Source: Sphingopyxis sp. TUF1 (lineage in GTDB: Bacteria; Pseudomonadota; Alphaproteobacteria; Sphingomonadales; Sphingomonadaceae). Taken from it: DNA of 64,000 bases. The stretch is from the NCBI RefSeq assembly GCF_036687315.1, contig NZ_CP144683.1, forward strand, positions 62,001 through 126,000, read 5' to 3'. The notes beneath the pieces were generated by a model, which saw only the letters and a list, made by a program, of their open reading frames with translations, was not told the DNA's origin and made no database searches. This document shows, in pieces, positions 1 to 8,542 of the stretch. A program made the translations under genes and the position numbers. Each line of letters begins with the position of its first letter. The stretch's first letter is position 1.

Positions 1-208
1 GGTAGGTGATCTTCTTCGGATCGATATAATCGGTCAGCATCGGCGCGGAGGGGTCCGACACATTGACGCGGCGCACCGCGACGGTGACGATCTCGGCCCC
101 CGACGCCGCGACCGCAGCGGCATTCTGTTCGAAATCCTTATATTTGCCGGTGCCGACAATCAGGCGTGACGCAAATGTCCGCCCCGCAACGCTCCAAGTG
201 TCGGTCAA
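1..208 (-). CDS. thiG: Thiazole synthase ThiG, N-terminal part (runs off the window)
   Basis: ThiG builds the thiazole ring of thiamine from 1-deoxyxylulose-5-phosphate and the ThiS thiocarboxylate. Only about the first 69 codons are present. The fragment contains the family-typical [11 protein letters not shown] stretch and then [11 protein letters not shown], as at the start of the TIM barrel. The start is read as TTG because TTGA overlaps the thiS stop codon by four bases, the usual sign of translational coupling. The neighbour thiS supplies the sulfur carrier, so the pair is the thiazole half of thiamine synthesis. The active-site lysine lies beyond the window edge, so integrity cannot be judged. 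Confidence 0.88.
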   Translation of the reverse strand, partial: MTDTWSVAGRTFASRLIVGTGKYKDFEQNAAAVAASGAEIVTVAVRRVNVSDPSAPMLTDYIDPKKITY

Positions 209-408
209 CAACCGCCTCCCACAAAATGAACAATCTCCAGCGCATCGCCCTCGGCGAGCGCGACGTCGGCAAGCGTCGAGCGCGGCACGATCGCGCGGTT
301 GCGCTCGACCGCAACCTTCTTCACATCGAGCCCCAGCGACGCGACGAGATCGGCGATGCTGCCCTCGCGCACCTGCCGCGCTTCGCCGTTAAGAATGACC
401 GAAATCAC
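205..408 (-). CDS. thiS: Sulfur carrier protein ThiS
   Basis: A 67-residue ubiquitin-fold sulfur carrier ending in Gly-Gly-Gly-Cys. The Gly-Gly motif resembles the ThiS tail that is adenylated and thiocarboxylated, but here one Gly and one Cys follow it. A longer frame with an upstream ATG exists, but the GTG start is chosen. It has an AAGGCGGA ribosome site seven bases upstream, and it gives the normal ThiS length of about 65 residues beginning with the strand VISVILNG. The gene overlaps thiG by four bases. It is divergent from aroQ with only about 80 bp between them. No thi-box sequence resembling a TPP riboswitch is visible in that gap. Confidence 0.87.
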   Translation of the reverse strand: MISVILNGEARQVREGSIADLVASLGLDVKKVAVERNRAIVPRSTLADVALAEGDALEIVHFVGGGC

Positions 409-489
409 GTCGGTGTCCGCCTTACTTTGCCTTTTGCCGAGCAGCCCATATAGGGGGAGCGCGCATCGTAGCAACCGAAAGCCAAGCCT

Positions 490-930
490 TTGCCCGACCT
501 TCCTACCGTCTTCGTCCTATCCGGACCCAATCTCAATCTGCTCGGCACGCGCGAGCCCGAAATCTATGGCACCGACACGCTGAACGACATCCATGCGCGG
601 TTGGAGACGCAGGCAGCGGAACTGGGGCTGCGGCTCGAATGCCGCCAGACGAACCACGAGGGCGTGCTGATCGACTGGCTGCACGAGGCCTATATCGCGG
701 GCGCCAAGGCGGTGCTGCTGAACGCAGGCGGCTACACACACACCTCGATCGCGATTCACGATGCGATCAAGTCGATCAAGGTGCCGGTGATCGAGGTTCA
801 TCTGTCCGACCCGATGCAGCGCGAGGCATTCCGGCACGTCAGCTATGTCGGCATGGCGGCGGTCGCCCATTTTGCCGGGCATGGTGCCAACAGCTATACG
901 CTGGCGCTGGACGCCGCCGCCCGTCTCTGA
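490..930 (+). CDS. aroQ: 3-dehydroquinate dehydratase, type II
   Basis: This enzyme catalyses the third step of the shikimate pathway, 3-dehydroquinate to 3-dehydroshikimate. The protein has 146 residues, normal for the dodecameric type II enzyme. Family motifs are clear: [17 protein letters not shown] near residues 11-27 with the catalytic Tyr26, an N-A-G-G-Y-T-H-T-S loop around residue 80 that binds substrate, and EVHLSDP near 103. The start is TTG; no ATG lies early in the frame. It is followed by accB and accC on the same strand, an arrangement common in alphaproteobacteria. Confidence 0.93.
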   Translation: MPDLPTVFVLSGPNLNLLGTREPEIYGTDTLNDIHARLETQAAELGLRLECRQTNHEGVLIDWLHEAYIAGAKAVLLNAGGYTHTSIAIHDAIKSIKVPVIEVHLSDPMQREAFRHVSYVGMAAVAHFAGHGANSYTLALDAAARL

Positions 931-998
931 CAATAGGGCGCATCAAAAAACGGGGTCAGGCGCCCGGATCGCGGCGCCGTAACAACAGGAATATTCTC

Positions 999-1484
999 AT
1001 GGCTGACCATAAAGACCATGGCATCAACATCGATCCGGCGTTCGTGCGCGCGCTTGCCGAGCTGCTCGACGACACGCAGCTTTCGGAAATCGAGGTCGAG
1101 GACGGCGATCGCAAGGTGCGCGTCGCGCGCACGCTGACCGCGGCCGCGCCCGTCACCTACGCACCGCCGCCGGCCGCGGCCGCCCCCGCTGCCACCCCGG
1201 CCGCTCCGGCTGCCGCGCCCGCAGCGGCTGCGCCCGTCGCCGACAGCTTTGCGGACGCCGTAAAGTCGCCGATGGTCGGCACCGTCTATCTGGCGCCCGA
1301 ACCCGGCGCGCCGAATTTCGCCGCGATCGGCTCTGCCGTGAAGGCCGGCGACACGATCCTGATTATCGAGGCGATGAAGGTGATGAACCCGATCGTCGCG
1401 CCGGCAGCGGGTACGCTGACCGCTGTGCATGTCGAAAACAGCCAGCCGGTCGAGTTCGACCAGCCGCTGTTTACCCTGGCCTGA
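999..1484 (+). CDS. accB: Biotin carboxyl carrier protein of acetyl-CoA carboxylase
   Basis: AccB carries biotin between biotin carboxylase and carboxyltransferase in the first committed step of fatty-acid synthesis. The protein has 161 residues. It consists of an N-terminal dimerisation part (1-50), an Ala/Pro-rich flexible linker (about 50-80) and a C-terminal biotinyl domain. The biotinylated lysine is Lys127 in EAMKVMNPI. The ATG was chosen because the [12 protein letters not shown] start fits the family and an AACAGGA stretch lies just upstream. The longer open frame upstream only shadows aroQ. accC starts nine bases after its stop. Confidence 0.93.
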   Translation: MADHKDHGINIDPAFVRALAELLDDTQLSEIEVEDGDRKVRVARTLTAAAPVTYAPPPAAAAPAATPAAPAAAPAAAAPVADSFADAVKSPMVGTVYLAPEPGAPNFAAIGSAVKAGDTILIIEAMKVMNPIVAPAAGTLTAVHVENSQPVEFDQPLFTLA

Positions 1485-1492
1485 GTGCGTCG

Positions 1493-2854
1493 ATGACGAT
1501 CGAAAAGCTCCTGATCGCCAACCGCGGCGAGATCGCGCTGCGCATCCACCGCGCGTGCCATGAAATGGGCATCAAGACCGTCGCGGTCCATTCGACCGCC
1601 GACACCGATGCGATGCACGTTCGCCTTGCCGACGAAGCCGTCTGCATCGGCCCGCCCGCAGCGAAGGACAGCTATCTCAACATCCCCGCAATCATCTCGG
1701 CCGCCGAGATAACCGGCGCCGACGCGATCCATCCGGGCTATGGTTTCCTGTCCGAAAACGAGCGTTTCGCCGAGATCATCGAAGCGCATGACATGGTCTT
1801 CGTCGGCCCGAAACCCGAGCATATCCGGACGATGGGCGACAAGGTCGAGGCAAAGCGCACCGCGGTCGCGCTGGGTCTTCCTGTCGTTCCCGGCTCGCCC
1901 GGCGCGGTGACGTTCGGCGAAGAGACCAAACGGCTCGCGAGGGAAATCGGCTATCCGGTGCTCATCAAGGCGGCGTCGGGCGGCGGAGGGCGCGGCATGA
2001 AAGTCGTGCCCGATGAAGACAGCCTCGAAAGCCTGATGGGTCAGGCCTCATCCGAAGCGGCGGCCGCCTTTGGCGACCCCACCGTCTACATGGAAAAATA
2101 TCTCGGCAATCCGCGCCACATCGAATTTCAGGTGTTCGGCGACGGCAAGGGCAATGCCATCCATCTGGGCGAACGCGACTGCTCGCTCCAGCGCCGCCAC
2201 CAGAAAGTGCTCGAGGAAGCCCCCTCGCCGATCATTTCGGCAGAGGAACGCGCGCGCATGGGCAAGGTGTGCGCCGATGCGATGGCCGCGATGAGCTATC
2301 GCGGCGCGGGGACGATCGAGTTTCTGTGGGAAAATGGCGAATTCTTCTTCATCGAGATGAACACGCGCATTCAGGTCGAACATCCGGTGACCGAAATGAT
2401 CACCGGTTTCGACCTGGTCCGCGAACAGATCCGCATCGCCGGCGGCGCCGACCTGTCGGTCAAGCAGGACGAGCTCGAGTTCCGCGGCCATTCGATCGAA
2501 TGCCGCATCAATGCGGAGGATCCGCGCACCTTCCTTCCCTCGCCCGGCAAGGTCACCGCCTACCATCCCGCGGGCGGGATGCATGTGCGCGTCGATAGCG
2601 GGCTTTACGCGGGATATTCGATCCCGCCCTACTACGACAGCATGATCGGCAAGCTGATCGTCTATGGCCGCAGCCGCGAAAGCTGCATGATGCGGATGCG
2701 CCGCGCGCTCGAGGAAATGGTGATCGCGGGGGTCAAAACGAACATTCCGCTGCACCAGGCACTGCTCGCCGACCCCGACGTCATCAACGGCGATTATACA
2801 ATCAAATGGCTGGAGGAATGGCTCGCGAAGCAGGGAGAGGAAGCCGGGGCCTAA
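1493..2854 (+). CDS. accC: Acetyl-CoA carboxylase, biotin carboxylase subunit
   Basis: ATP-grasp enzyme that carboxylates the biotin on AccB. The 453 residues match the usual length. It begins with [16 protein letters not shown]. The glycine-rich ATP loop (SGGGGRGMK) lies near residues 162-170. Further on come [15 protein letters not shown] and the catalytic [13 protein letters not shown] near residue 288. It is co-transcribed with accB (eight-base gap). The 3' side is followed by degenerate palindromic repeats rather than an obvious terminator. Confidence 0.95.
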   Translation: MTIEKLLIANRGEIALRIHRACHEMGIKTVAVHSTADTDAMHVRLADEAVCIGPPAAKDSYLNIPAIISAAEITGADAIHPGYGFLSENERFAEIIEAHDMVFVGPKPEHIRTMGDKVEAKRTAVALGLPVVPGSPGAVTFGEETKRLAREIGYPVLIKAASGGGGRGMKVVPDEDSLESLMGQASSEAAAAFGDPTVYMEKYLGNPRHIEFQVFGDGKGNAIHLGERDCSLQRRHQKVLEEAPSPIISAEERARMGKVCADAMAAMSYRGAGTIEFLWENGEFFFIEMNTRIQVEHPVTEMITGFDLVREQIRIAGGADLSVKQDELEFRGHSIECRINAEDPRTFLPSPGKVTAYHPAGGMHVRVDSGLYAGYSIPPYYDSMIGKLIVYGRSRESCMMRMRRALEEMVIAGVKTNIPLHQALLADPDVINGDYTIKWLEEWLAKQGEEAGA

Positions 2855-2875
2855 CCGCGTCGGCGCCATATTTTT

Positions 2876-2966
2876 CGTCATGCTGCGCCCTTCGACTGGC
2901 TCAGGACAGGCTTGATCCGGCACCCACCCCGCACCGTCGTCATGGCTCCAGGATCAAGTCCGGCTT
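2876..2966. repeat. Degenerate palindromic repeat, mixed D/E family
   Basis: The gap between accC and the next gene holds CCTTCGACTGGCTCAGGACAG (half of the D element seen in valS). It is followed by GGCTTGATCCGG and, about 30 bases on, GGATCAAGTCCGG, the two arms of the E element seen upstream of valS. It looks like a decayed composite of two dispersed repeats. Confidence 0.6.
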
Positions 2967-3023
2967 GGCCAAGCGGGCGATGCGCCGAGCTGTGCTCCGC
3001 TTCACTTTCGCTGCGCCGGTTTT

Positions 3024-4400
3024 TTGGCTATGGCCTTGGCCATGGTCAAAAATGCCCCTTTTCCGGCGCGTCCCGCCGCGATGCTTTTCCTCCCGCTGGC
3101 GTTGCTTGCGGCCCCTTCCTTCGCGCAGACGAATGTGAAGGAAGATTCGGTCGTCCTTCAGCCCGACAAGGTGACCGACGACGCGCCCGTCGTTGCCGTG
3201 CAGATGGAAATGCCGAGCTGGTCGGAGGAAAACGCGACCGCGCTTCTAAGCTTTATCGAAAAGGTCGGCGACGAGGGGCTTTTCGCCAAGGACTATAGCC
3301 CCGACGCGCTCGCCGCCGCGATCCTCGCGAACGATCAGGCAAAGCTCGACAAGCTGGCGACCGACACGTTTCTGCTGCTCGCGACGCATTTGCGCGACGG
3401 GCGCACGCCCAATGCGGCGCGCAAACAATGGTTCATGACCGACAGCGATGGCGAGAGCGAGCCGCTGCTTTCCTTGCTGACCGCCGCGCTCGGCGCGGGC
3501 ACGGTGCCCGAAACGCTCGCGAGCCTGAACCCCGTCCACCCCGACTTCACGGCGCTCAAGACGTCGCTGAAAAAGGCAAAGGCGACCGCCGATGCGAATG
3601 CGATCCGCGTCAATATGGAGCGCTGGCGCTGGATGCCGCGCGACCTTGGCGAACGCTATGTCGTCAGCAATGTGCCCGAATATCTGACCCGCGTCGTCCA
3701 TGGCGGCACCGTGATCGCAACGCATAAGGCCGTCGTCGGCAAACCGTCGACCGCAACGCCGCAGCTAAACCCGATGGCGACCGGGATCATCGTCAACCCG
3801 AACTGGACGCTGCCGCGCAGCATCATCAACGAGGGGATCGGCGCGACAATCGCACGCAATCCCGCTTCGGCGCGCGCGCAGGGTTATACCTGGACCGGCA
3901 GCGGCAAGACGCTGTCGGTCGTTCAGAAGCCGGGTCCGAACAACGCGCTCGGCGTGATGAAGATGGAAATGCTCAACGACCATGCCATCTATCTGCACGA
4001 TACGCCGTCGAAGGGCGCGTTCAACGCCGCGGCACGCGCGTTCAGCCACGGCTGTATCCGCACCGAACGCGCGCTGCACTTTTCGGGCCTGATGGCGGTC
4101 ATGTTCGCAGGCAAAAGCCCCGAAGAATTCGGCGAAGCGATCGCGAGCGGCAAGACGACGCGCTTCGGCTTCGATCAGCCCTTCCCCGTCTATGTCGCTT
4201 ATTGGACCGTCGTTCCCGACGGCAAGGGCGGCGTGAAAAAGCTGGCCGACCTTTACGGCCGCGATGCGCCGGTGGTGGCGAGCTTCGCCAAGCCCGGCCG
4301 CCCGACCGCCACGATCATCGCGCCGGTGCCGCCGCCGGTCGTCCCCACGATCGAAACGACGACGCGGGTAACGACACCGGGGACCAGCGGGATTTATTGA
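3024..4400 (+). CDS. Secreted L,D-transpeptidase (YkuD family)
   Basis: A periplasmic peptidoglycan enzyme predicted to make or edit 3-3 cross-links or attach proteins to the wall. An N-terminal hydrophobic signal peptide ends near PSFAQ. A long scaffold region follows, of the YcbB/LdtD kind. The YkuD catalytic block is LHDT...FSHGCIRTERA, with the nucleophile Cys344 counted from this start. The tail is Pro/Val/Thr-rich. The start is uncertain: ATGs at 3024 and 3042 are both in frame, and the second gives a more normal signal peptide; neither has a strong ribosome site. It converges with a second, unrelated-looking L,D-transpeptidase across a palindromic repeat. Confidence 0.88.
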   Translation: MAMALAMVKNAPFPARPAAMLFLPLALLAAPSFAQTNVKEDSVVLQPDKVTDDAPVVAVQMEMPSWSEENATALLSFIEKVGDEGLFAKDYSPDALAAAILANDQAKLDKLATDTFLLLATHLRDGRTPNAARKQWFMTDSDGESEPLLSLLTAALGAGTVPETLASLNPVHPDFTALKTSLKKAKATADANAIRVNMERWRWMPRDLGERYVVSNVPEYLTRVVHGGTVIATHKAVVGKPSTATPQLNPMATGIIVNPNWTLPRSIINEGIGATIARNPASARAQGYTWTGSGKTLSVVQKPGPNNALGVMKMEMLNDHAIYLHDTPSKGAFNAAARAFSHGCIRTERALHFSGLMAVMFAGKSPEEFGEAIASGKTTRFGFDQPFPVYVAYWTVVPDGKGGVKKLADLYGRDAPVVASFAKPGRPTATIIAPVPPPVVPTIETTTRVTTPGTSGIY

Positions 4401-4427
4401 GCCGCGGCGGTTTACGGTCGATAATTG

Positions 4428-4519
4428 CCGTCGCCCCCGCGAAGGCGGGGGCCGCTGTCGGTTTACGCAGCGACGCGGGGAAAGGTCGACAGCGACCCCC
4501 GCCTTCGCGGGGGCGACGG
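4428..4519. repeat. Family A bipartite palindrome (copy A1)
   Basis: Two arms of about 26 bp in inverted orientation flank a spacer of about 40 bp. The arms read CCGTCGCCCCCGCGAAGG and its complement, with at most one mismatch. Each arm is itself a hairpin (CCCCCGC/GCGGGGG with a GAAG loop). It lies between the 3' ends of two convergent genes. Three related copies lie at 8.36, 10.79 and 48.14 kb. Confidence 0.9.
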
Positions 4520-4559
4520 TTAATTGGACTGTCCGCTTACCATCCCACCGACGCTTCGA

Positions 4560-5306
4560 TCAATCCGCGGTCGTCGGCATCTTGCCTCTGAACGTGCTGG
4601 CGCGCCGCAGATTTTCCATCCCCGGCAGCGGATCGGTCGGCGGCAACTGGAACGGCGTCGGCATCGGCGGCGGCACGCTCAGCCGGTCGGCGAAGAGCAG
4701 CCGCCCCGGTCCCAGCTTGTAGAGGATCATCGGCAACAATTCCTCGCCGAACACGAAACAGCCCTCGCTCCGCCCGAGCTTGCCCTGCGTCGCGATCAGC
4801 GACGGGTCGGCATACCAGGCGCCATGGACGACGATCGCGCGCACATCGGCGTTGTTGTTGTCGGGCTCCAGCCCCGCCAGCCGCATCGACGATCCGTTGG
4901 CGCCCCAATAATAGTCGCTGGTGCGATAGGCTCCGCGCGAAGTGGCGAGGCTGCCGACGCGGTTCGAGAAGCTCTTGAGCCAGCCATCATGTTGCGGGTC
5001 GGACCCGCGCCCGTGCGTGACGGGAAACATATCGACTTTGCCCGCGACCATATCGACCAGCGCAAAACGCGGGCGCGACGACGGGAGCCCGAAATCGACC
5101 ACTCCGACGCGGTCAGCTTGCGGAATATTGCGGCCTTGCATCGCGAGCTGCTTCCGCGCCACGGCAAGATAATCGACCGGGGGCGGCAATGGCGCCACCG
5201 GCTGCTGTATCCAGTTTGGAAGCTGCGCACGCGCGGGTACGGCAGCCAGTGCCCCCGCTCCCGCGAGTCCCGCCAGCATCGCCCTGCGATCAATCAGTTC
5301 ATTCAC
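4560..5306 (-). CDS. Murein L,D-transpeptidase catalytic domain protein (YkuD_2-like), Tat-type signal
   Basis: Predicted exported wall enzyme of 248 residues. The N-terminus has DRRAMLAG followed by a hydrophobic Ala/Gly stretch and ARAQ, resembling a twin-arginine signal. The body has VVDFGLPSSRPRF, SMRLAGLEPDNNN and a GRSEGCFVFG motif whose cysteine is the likely nucleophile. This resembles the YkuD_2 family rather than classical YkuD. The GTG at 5306 places the Arg pair close to the N-terminus; the frame extends further upstream to an ATG, but that extension is not signal-like. It is convergent with the neighbouring YkuD protein, suggesting two non-redundant wall-editing enzymes. Substrate is not known from sequence. 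Confidence 0.8.
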   Translation of the reverse strand: MNELIDRRAMLAGLAGAGALAAVPARAQLPNWIQQPVAPLPPPVDYLAVARKQLAMQGRNIPQADRVGVVDFGLPSSRPRFALVDMVAGKVDMFPVTHGRGSDPQHDGWLKSFSNRVGSLATSRGAYRTSDYYWGANGSSMRLAGLEPDNNNADVRAIVVHGAWYADPSLIATQGKLGRSEGCFVFGEELLPMILYKLGPGRLLFADRLSVPPPMPTPFQLPPTDPLPGMENLRRASTFRGKMPTTAD

Positions 5307-5476
5307 GTAAACAGCAACCCCGCATTGGCCGCCTTTGACGGTCCCTCGACTTCCAATAAGTCGTGTTTCCGCAGCGAAAGGCAAGCTGGTGGTTCCCCTT
5401 CATGCGGGCAAATGTGCCATATATGCCATGAATGGCGGGTTTACGCTGCGATAAGGCGGCGTTAGGACGCTGAGCG

Positions 5477-5821
5477 ATGAAAGCAACGATCTGGCATAAC
5501 CCCGCCTGCGGCACCTCGCGCAAGACGCTGGCGATCCTCGAAGAGACGCCCGGCGTCGACCTGACGGTCGTCGAATATCTCAAAAATCCCTATGACGCGG
5601 CCAAGCTGCGCCAGCTGTTCGCCGACGCCGGACTTGCCCCGCGCGAGGCGCTGCGGCTGCGTGGCACCGACGCCGCCGAGCGCGGCCTGCCCGATGCCGA
5701 TCCGGATATGATCATCGCGGAAATGGCGACGAATCCCGCCTATGTCGAGCGTCCCTTCGTCGAAACTGAAAAGGGCGTGCGGCTGTGCCGACCGCAGGAC
5801 AAGGTTTACGAAATCCTCTGA
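5477..5821 (+). CDS. arsC: ArsC-type arsenate reductase (glutaredoxin-dependent family)
   Basis: A 114-residue thioredoxin-fold protein. The N-terminal IWHNPACGTSRKTL carries the single catalytic Cys11, and VERPFVETEKGVRLCRP near the C-terminus supplies arginines typical of ArsC. Members reduce arsenate to arsenite through glutathione and glutaredoxin; some (Spx/YffB-like) have other roles. No ars efflux pump or ArsR lies nearby, so a dedicated arsenic role is not supported by context. The stop is eight bases from the convergent phhB stop. Confidence 0.82.
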   Translation: MKATIWHNPACGTSRKTLAILEETPGVDLTVVEYLKNPYDAAKLRQLFADAGLAPREALRLRGTDAAERGLPDADPDMIIAEMATNPAYVERPFVETEKGVRLCRPQDKVYEIL

Positions 5822-5828
5822 CCGTCGG

Positions 5829-6116
5829 TCAGAGCAAAGCCTCGATCGCTTCCGCGAGCTTCGCGTCGCGCTCCGAAAGCCCGTCGGCATCGTGCGTTGT
5901 CAGCAATATGTCGACGCGATTATAGACGTTCGACCATTCGGGGTGGTGGTCCATCTTTTCGGCGATGATCGCGACGCTCGCCATAAAGCCGAACGCTTGC
6001 GCAAAATCGTCGAACTGGAACCGGCGGGTGATCGCGTCGCGCGAGGGTTCATGCGTCCATTCGGGAAAACGGGCGAGCAGCGCGCTTCGCTGGGCGTCGC
6101 CGAGTTTCTGCAGCAT
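5829..6116 (-). CDS. phhB: Pterin-4a-carbinolamine dehydratase
   Basis: A 95-residue enzyme that dehydrates 4a-hydroxytetrahydrobiopterin and so recycles the cofactor of aromatic amino-acid hydroxylases. The family core [20 protein letters not shown] followed by [14 protein letters not shown] is intact, with the paired active-site histidines. The ATG at 6116 is preceded by GGGAGAAACA and gives the normal family length; the longer open frame upstream only mirrors the next gene. Its likely partner phhA is also in this window but 51 kb away, so the two are not one operon here. Confidence 0.92.
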   Translation of the reverse strand: MLQKLGDAQRSALLARFPEWTHEPSRDAITRRFQFDDFAQAFGFMASVAIIAEKMDHHPEWSNVYNRVDILLTTHDADGLSERDAKLAEAIEALL

Positions 6117-6167
6117 ATTGTTTCTCCCGCTGGTCAATATCGAGCCCGGGCCATAAGGAAGAGCGCG

Positions 6168-6587
6168 ATGAGCGACAAGAGCAGCCTTCTCCCCGGATGG
6201 ACCGGCGCCGCCCCCGATGCCGACGCGCTGTTCGCGATGGCCGAAGCCGCGCTGGCGACAATGCCCGCCGTGTTTCTGCCGCATATTCAGGGCGTGGTGA
6301 TCGCGATCGAAGAATTCGCCGAAGACGATATATTGAAATCGCTCGACATCGAGCATCCCTATGACCTGACCGGCCTGTACGAAGGGCGCCCGCTCACCGA
6401 GCGCAGCATTGGCGAAAGCGGCGGCATGCCTGATCGGGTGACACTGTACCGCATCCCCATCCTTGTCGAATGGGTCGAGACCGGTGAGAAACTGGAATGG
6501 CTGGTGCGCCATGTGCTGATCCACGAGATCGGCCATCATTTCGGCTTTTCCGACGACGACATGCACGCACTCGAGGATATGGCGTGA
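6168..6587 (+). CDS. Small zincin-like metallopeptidase family protein
   Basis: A 139-residue protein with [14 protein letters not shown] near its C-terminus. His119, Glu120 and His123 form the HExxH zinc site of the small metallopeptidase family often annotated as possibly MtfA-like or PF06262. No signal peptide is seen, so it is probably cytoplasmic. The ATG is preceded by AAGGAAGAG. Its stop codon overlaps the GTG start of ccmA (GTGA), so the two are translationally coupled. The substrate is unknown. Confidence 0.82.
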   Translation: MSDKSSLLPGWTGAAPDADALFAMAEAALATMPAVFLPHIQGVVIAIEEFAEDDILKSLDIEHPYDLTGLYEGRPLTERSIGESGGMPDRVTLYRIPILVEWVETGEKLEWLVRHVLIHEIGHHFGFSDDDMHALEDMA

Positions 6588-7168
6588 CCGAGCTTTTGCG
6601 GATCGACCAGCTGGCCTGTATCCGCGGTGACCGGCTGCTGTTCGAAAATCTGTCGCTGACGCTCAACCGCGGCGATGCCTTGTGGCTACGCGGCCCCAAT
6701 GGCGTCGGCAAATCGAGCCTGATCCGCCTTGCCGCGGGGCTGCTGCGCCCCGCCGCGGGTACCGTCGAACGCCGCGAGCGCGTTGCGCTGATCGACGATG
6801 CGGCCGCGCTCGACGCCGAGCTGCCGCTGCGCCGCGCGCTCGATTTCTGGGCGCGGGTCGATACGGTCGACGGGCATGCGGTCGACCGCGCAATGGACGC
6901 GATGGCGCTCAACAATCTGGCCGGCGTGCCGGTGGCGATGCTCTCGACCGGACAGCGCAAGCGCGCCGCGATGGTGCGGGTGGTCGCAAGCGGCGCGCCG
7001 ATCTGGCTGCTCGACGAGCCCGCGAACGGCATGGACGACGCGGCGCAGGCCCGCCTCGTCGCGGCGATTGCGGCGCACCGCGCAAACGGCGGCGCTGTGC
7101 TGCTGGCGTCGCATTTCGCGCTGGAGGTGGCGGATCTGGCCGACCTGGATATGGGGGCGTTGGCATGA
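6584..7168 (+). CDS. ccmA: Heme exporter ATP-binding protein CcmA
   Basis: ATPase of the CcmABCD complex of cytochrome c maturation. The 194 residues include Walker [10 protein letters not shown] (37-45), the ABC signature [10 protein letters not shown] (120-129) and Walker B WLLDEP (141-146). The GTG start overlaps the stop of the preceding metallopeptidase gene. ccmB follows on the same strand, but the usual tight spacing is broken by a family B palindrome of about 95 bp. ccmC, ccmD and later ccm genes are not here. Confidence 0.92.
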   Translation: MTELLRIDQLACIRGDRLLFENLSLTLNRGDALWLRGPNGVGKSSLIRLAAGLLRPAAGTVERRERVALIDDAAALDAELPLRRALDFWARVDTVDGHAVDRAMDAMALNNLAGVPVAMLSTGQRKRAAMVRVVASGAPIWLLDEPANGMDDAAQARLVAAIAAHRANGGAVLLASHFALEVADLADLDMGALA

Positions 7169-7177
7169 GGGCCCGTC

Positions 7178-7273
7178 CGTCATTGCGAGCGAAGCGAAGC
7201 AATCTCCAGCCATCGGCCTCGCGCAATCTTGTGAGCATGAGATCGTCGCTTCGCGTCGCTCCTCGCAATGACG
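7178..7273. repeat. Family B palindrome between ccmA and ccmB (copy B1)
   Basis: Outer arms CGTCATTGCGAG and CTCGCAATGACG are exact inverted repeats. Inside lie GCGAAGCGAAGCAATCTCC and, on the other side, a block rich in CGCTTCGCGTCGCTCC. The element separates two genes that are normally abutting. A second, oppositely oriented copy is at 46.50 kb. Confidence 0.88.
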
Positions 7274-7283
7274 GTGAGGTAAA

Positions 7284-7931
7284 GTGACCGCGCTCATCGC
7301 CTTGTTCTGGCGTGACCTGCGCCGCGCGTGGGGCAGCGGGGCGCTGTGGCTGCCCGTTCTGTTCTTCCTGCTCGTCGCAACCGCCTTCCCCTTCGCGGTC
7401 GGGCCCGACGCGCCCCTGCTGCGCCGTGCGGGCGGCGGGATGATATGGGTCGCGGCGCTGCTTGCCGCATTGCTGCCCATCGACCGGCTGGTGCGGCCCG
7501 ACCGCGATGCAGGCGTCCTCGACCAGCTCGCGGTGCGCGGATTTGCCGACGAGGTGATCGCGGCGGTGAAGATCGGCGCGCACGCCATCGGTTTCGGTTT
7601 GCCCCTGCTGATCGCCCTCCTCCCCGCCGCCGCGCTGCTGGCGCAGAACGCCGCGCGCATCGAACTGCTCGCCACCAGCATCGCCATCGCTACCCCTGCC
7701 CTCGCCTCGCTCGCGGTGCTGAGCGCGGCGCTGACCGCGAACCACAAGGGCGGCAGCGCGATCGGCGGGCTGCTCATCCTACCGCTCGCCGTGCCGCTGC
7801 TGATCTTCGGCGCCGGGATGCTCGACCCGTCGGGCCGCGGCGCGATCAAGCTGCTTGCCGCGACGAGCCTGCTGCTCACCGTCATCGGCCCGTTCGCGGC
7901 AGGCGCGGCGCTACGGGGACTGCGCGAATGA
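7284..7931 (+). CDS. ccmB: Heme exporter membrane protein CcmB
   Basis: A 215-residue polytopic inner-membrane protein with about six hydrophobic segments. The start FWRDLRRAWGSGALWLPVLFF and the RPDRDAGVLDQL loop are characteristic of CcmB. It pairs with CcmA to drive release of holo-CcmE in cytochrome c biogenesis. The stop overlaps the ATG of the following VOC gene by ATGA. The palindrome just upstream lies between it and ccmA; CcmB translation probably starts independently at its own GTG. Confidence 0.9.
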   Translation: MTALIALFWRDLRRAWGSGALWLPVLFFLLVATAFPFAVGPDAPLLRRAGGGMIWVAALLAALLPIDRLVRPDRDAGVLDQLAVRGFADEVIAAVKIGAHAIGFGLPLLIALLPAAALLAQNAARIELLATSIAIATPALASLAVLSAALTANHKGGSAIGGLLILPLAVPLLIFGAGMLDPSGRGAIKLLAATSLLLTVIGPFAAGAALRGLRE

Positions 7932-8338
7932 CGCGCCAGTCGCTCGCGCATATCGCGCTGGTCGTGCGCGACTATGACGAGGCGATCGACTTTTATGTCG
8001 GGACGCTCGGCTTCACGCTGGTCGCCGACGAATATCAGCCGGCACAAGACAAGCGCTGGGTGCTGGTGGCCCCGCCGGGCAATCCCGAAGGCGGGGCGAC
8101 CATTCTGCTGGCGCGGGCGGCGAATGAGGAACAGGCGGCGTTCATCGGCAACCAGTCCGGCGGGCGCGTCTTCCTGTTCCTGCAAACCGACGATTTTGCC
8201 CGCGATTATCAGCGCCTGCTCGATAAAGCCGTGCGGATCGAGCGCGAGCCGCTGGAAGCCGATTATGGCACGGTCGCCGTTTTCCTCGACCTCTACGGCA
8301 ACAAGTGGGATTTGATCGAGTTTCGCCAGCGGGGATGA
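7928..8338 (+). CDS. VOC (glyoxalase/bleomycin-resistance fold) family protein
   Basis: A 136-residue vicinal-oxygen-chelate protein. It begins SLAHIALVVRDYDEAIDFYVGTLGF and ends VAVFLDLYGNKWDLIE. His8 and the C-terminal Asp/Glu region are in the positions expected for metal ligands. Members include glyoxalases, dioxygenases and resistance proteins, and the sequence alone does not decide. It is translationally coupled to ccmB, which may be only positional. It converges with rplA across a family A repeat and a terminator. Confidence 0.78.
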   Translation: MTRQSLAHIALVVRDYDEAIDFYVGTLGFTLVADEYQPAQDKRWVLVAPPGNPEGGATILLARAANEEQAAFIGNQSGGRVFLFLQTDDFARDYQRLLDKAVRIEREPLEADYGTVAVFLDLYGNKWDLIEFRQRG

Positions 8339-8359
8339 CGGCTTGCGACCGAAACCAGT

Positions 8360-8450
8360 CGTCGCCCCCGCGAAGGCGGGGGCCGCCGTCGGTTTACGCA
8401 GCGACGCAGGAAAAGGCCGATTGCGGCCCCCGCCTTCGCGGGGGCGACGG
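8360..8450. repeat. Family A bipartite palindrome (copy A2)
   Basis: Inverted CGTCGCCCCCGCGAAGGCGG arms flank a spacer containing GGTTTACGCAGCGACGCAGG, which is shared with copies A1 and A4. It sits between the convergent VOC gene and rplA. Confidence 0.9.
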
Positions 8451-8490
8451 TCAATTTGAACGGCAGGTAACCAACCCAAAGTCCCCACAA

Positions 8491-8519
8491 GAAAAGGGCC
8501 GGAGTTTCCCCCGGCCCTT
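8491..8519 (-). terminator. Rho-independent terminator of rplK-rplA
   Basis: On the minus strand the stem GGGCCGG, loop, CCGGCCC is followed by TTTTCTT, about 25 bp after the rplA stop. The hairpin could also serve the convergent VOC transcript, where the tail is less U-rich. Confidence 0.75.
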
Positions 8520-8542
8520 CCCTAAATCAGTGCTGATCGAAA

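Noticed and set aside
205..474. ThiS starting at the ATG at 474
   Set aside because: It would add 22 residues unlike ThiS; the GTG at 408 has a clear ribosome site and gives normal length.
409..489. TPP riboswitch upstream of thiS
   Set aside because: The 80-bp gap lacks the conserved CUGAGA and ACCUGA elements and is too short for a full aptamer with an expression platform.
4428..4519. CRISPR array
   Set aside because: The repeats are single dispersed palindromes at different loci; there is no regular repeat-spacer array and no cas gene.
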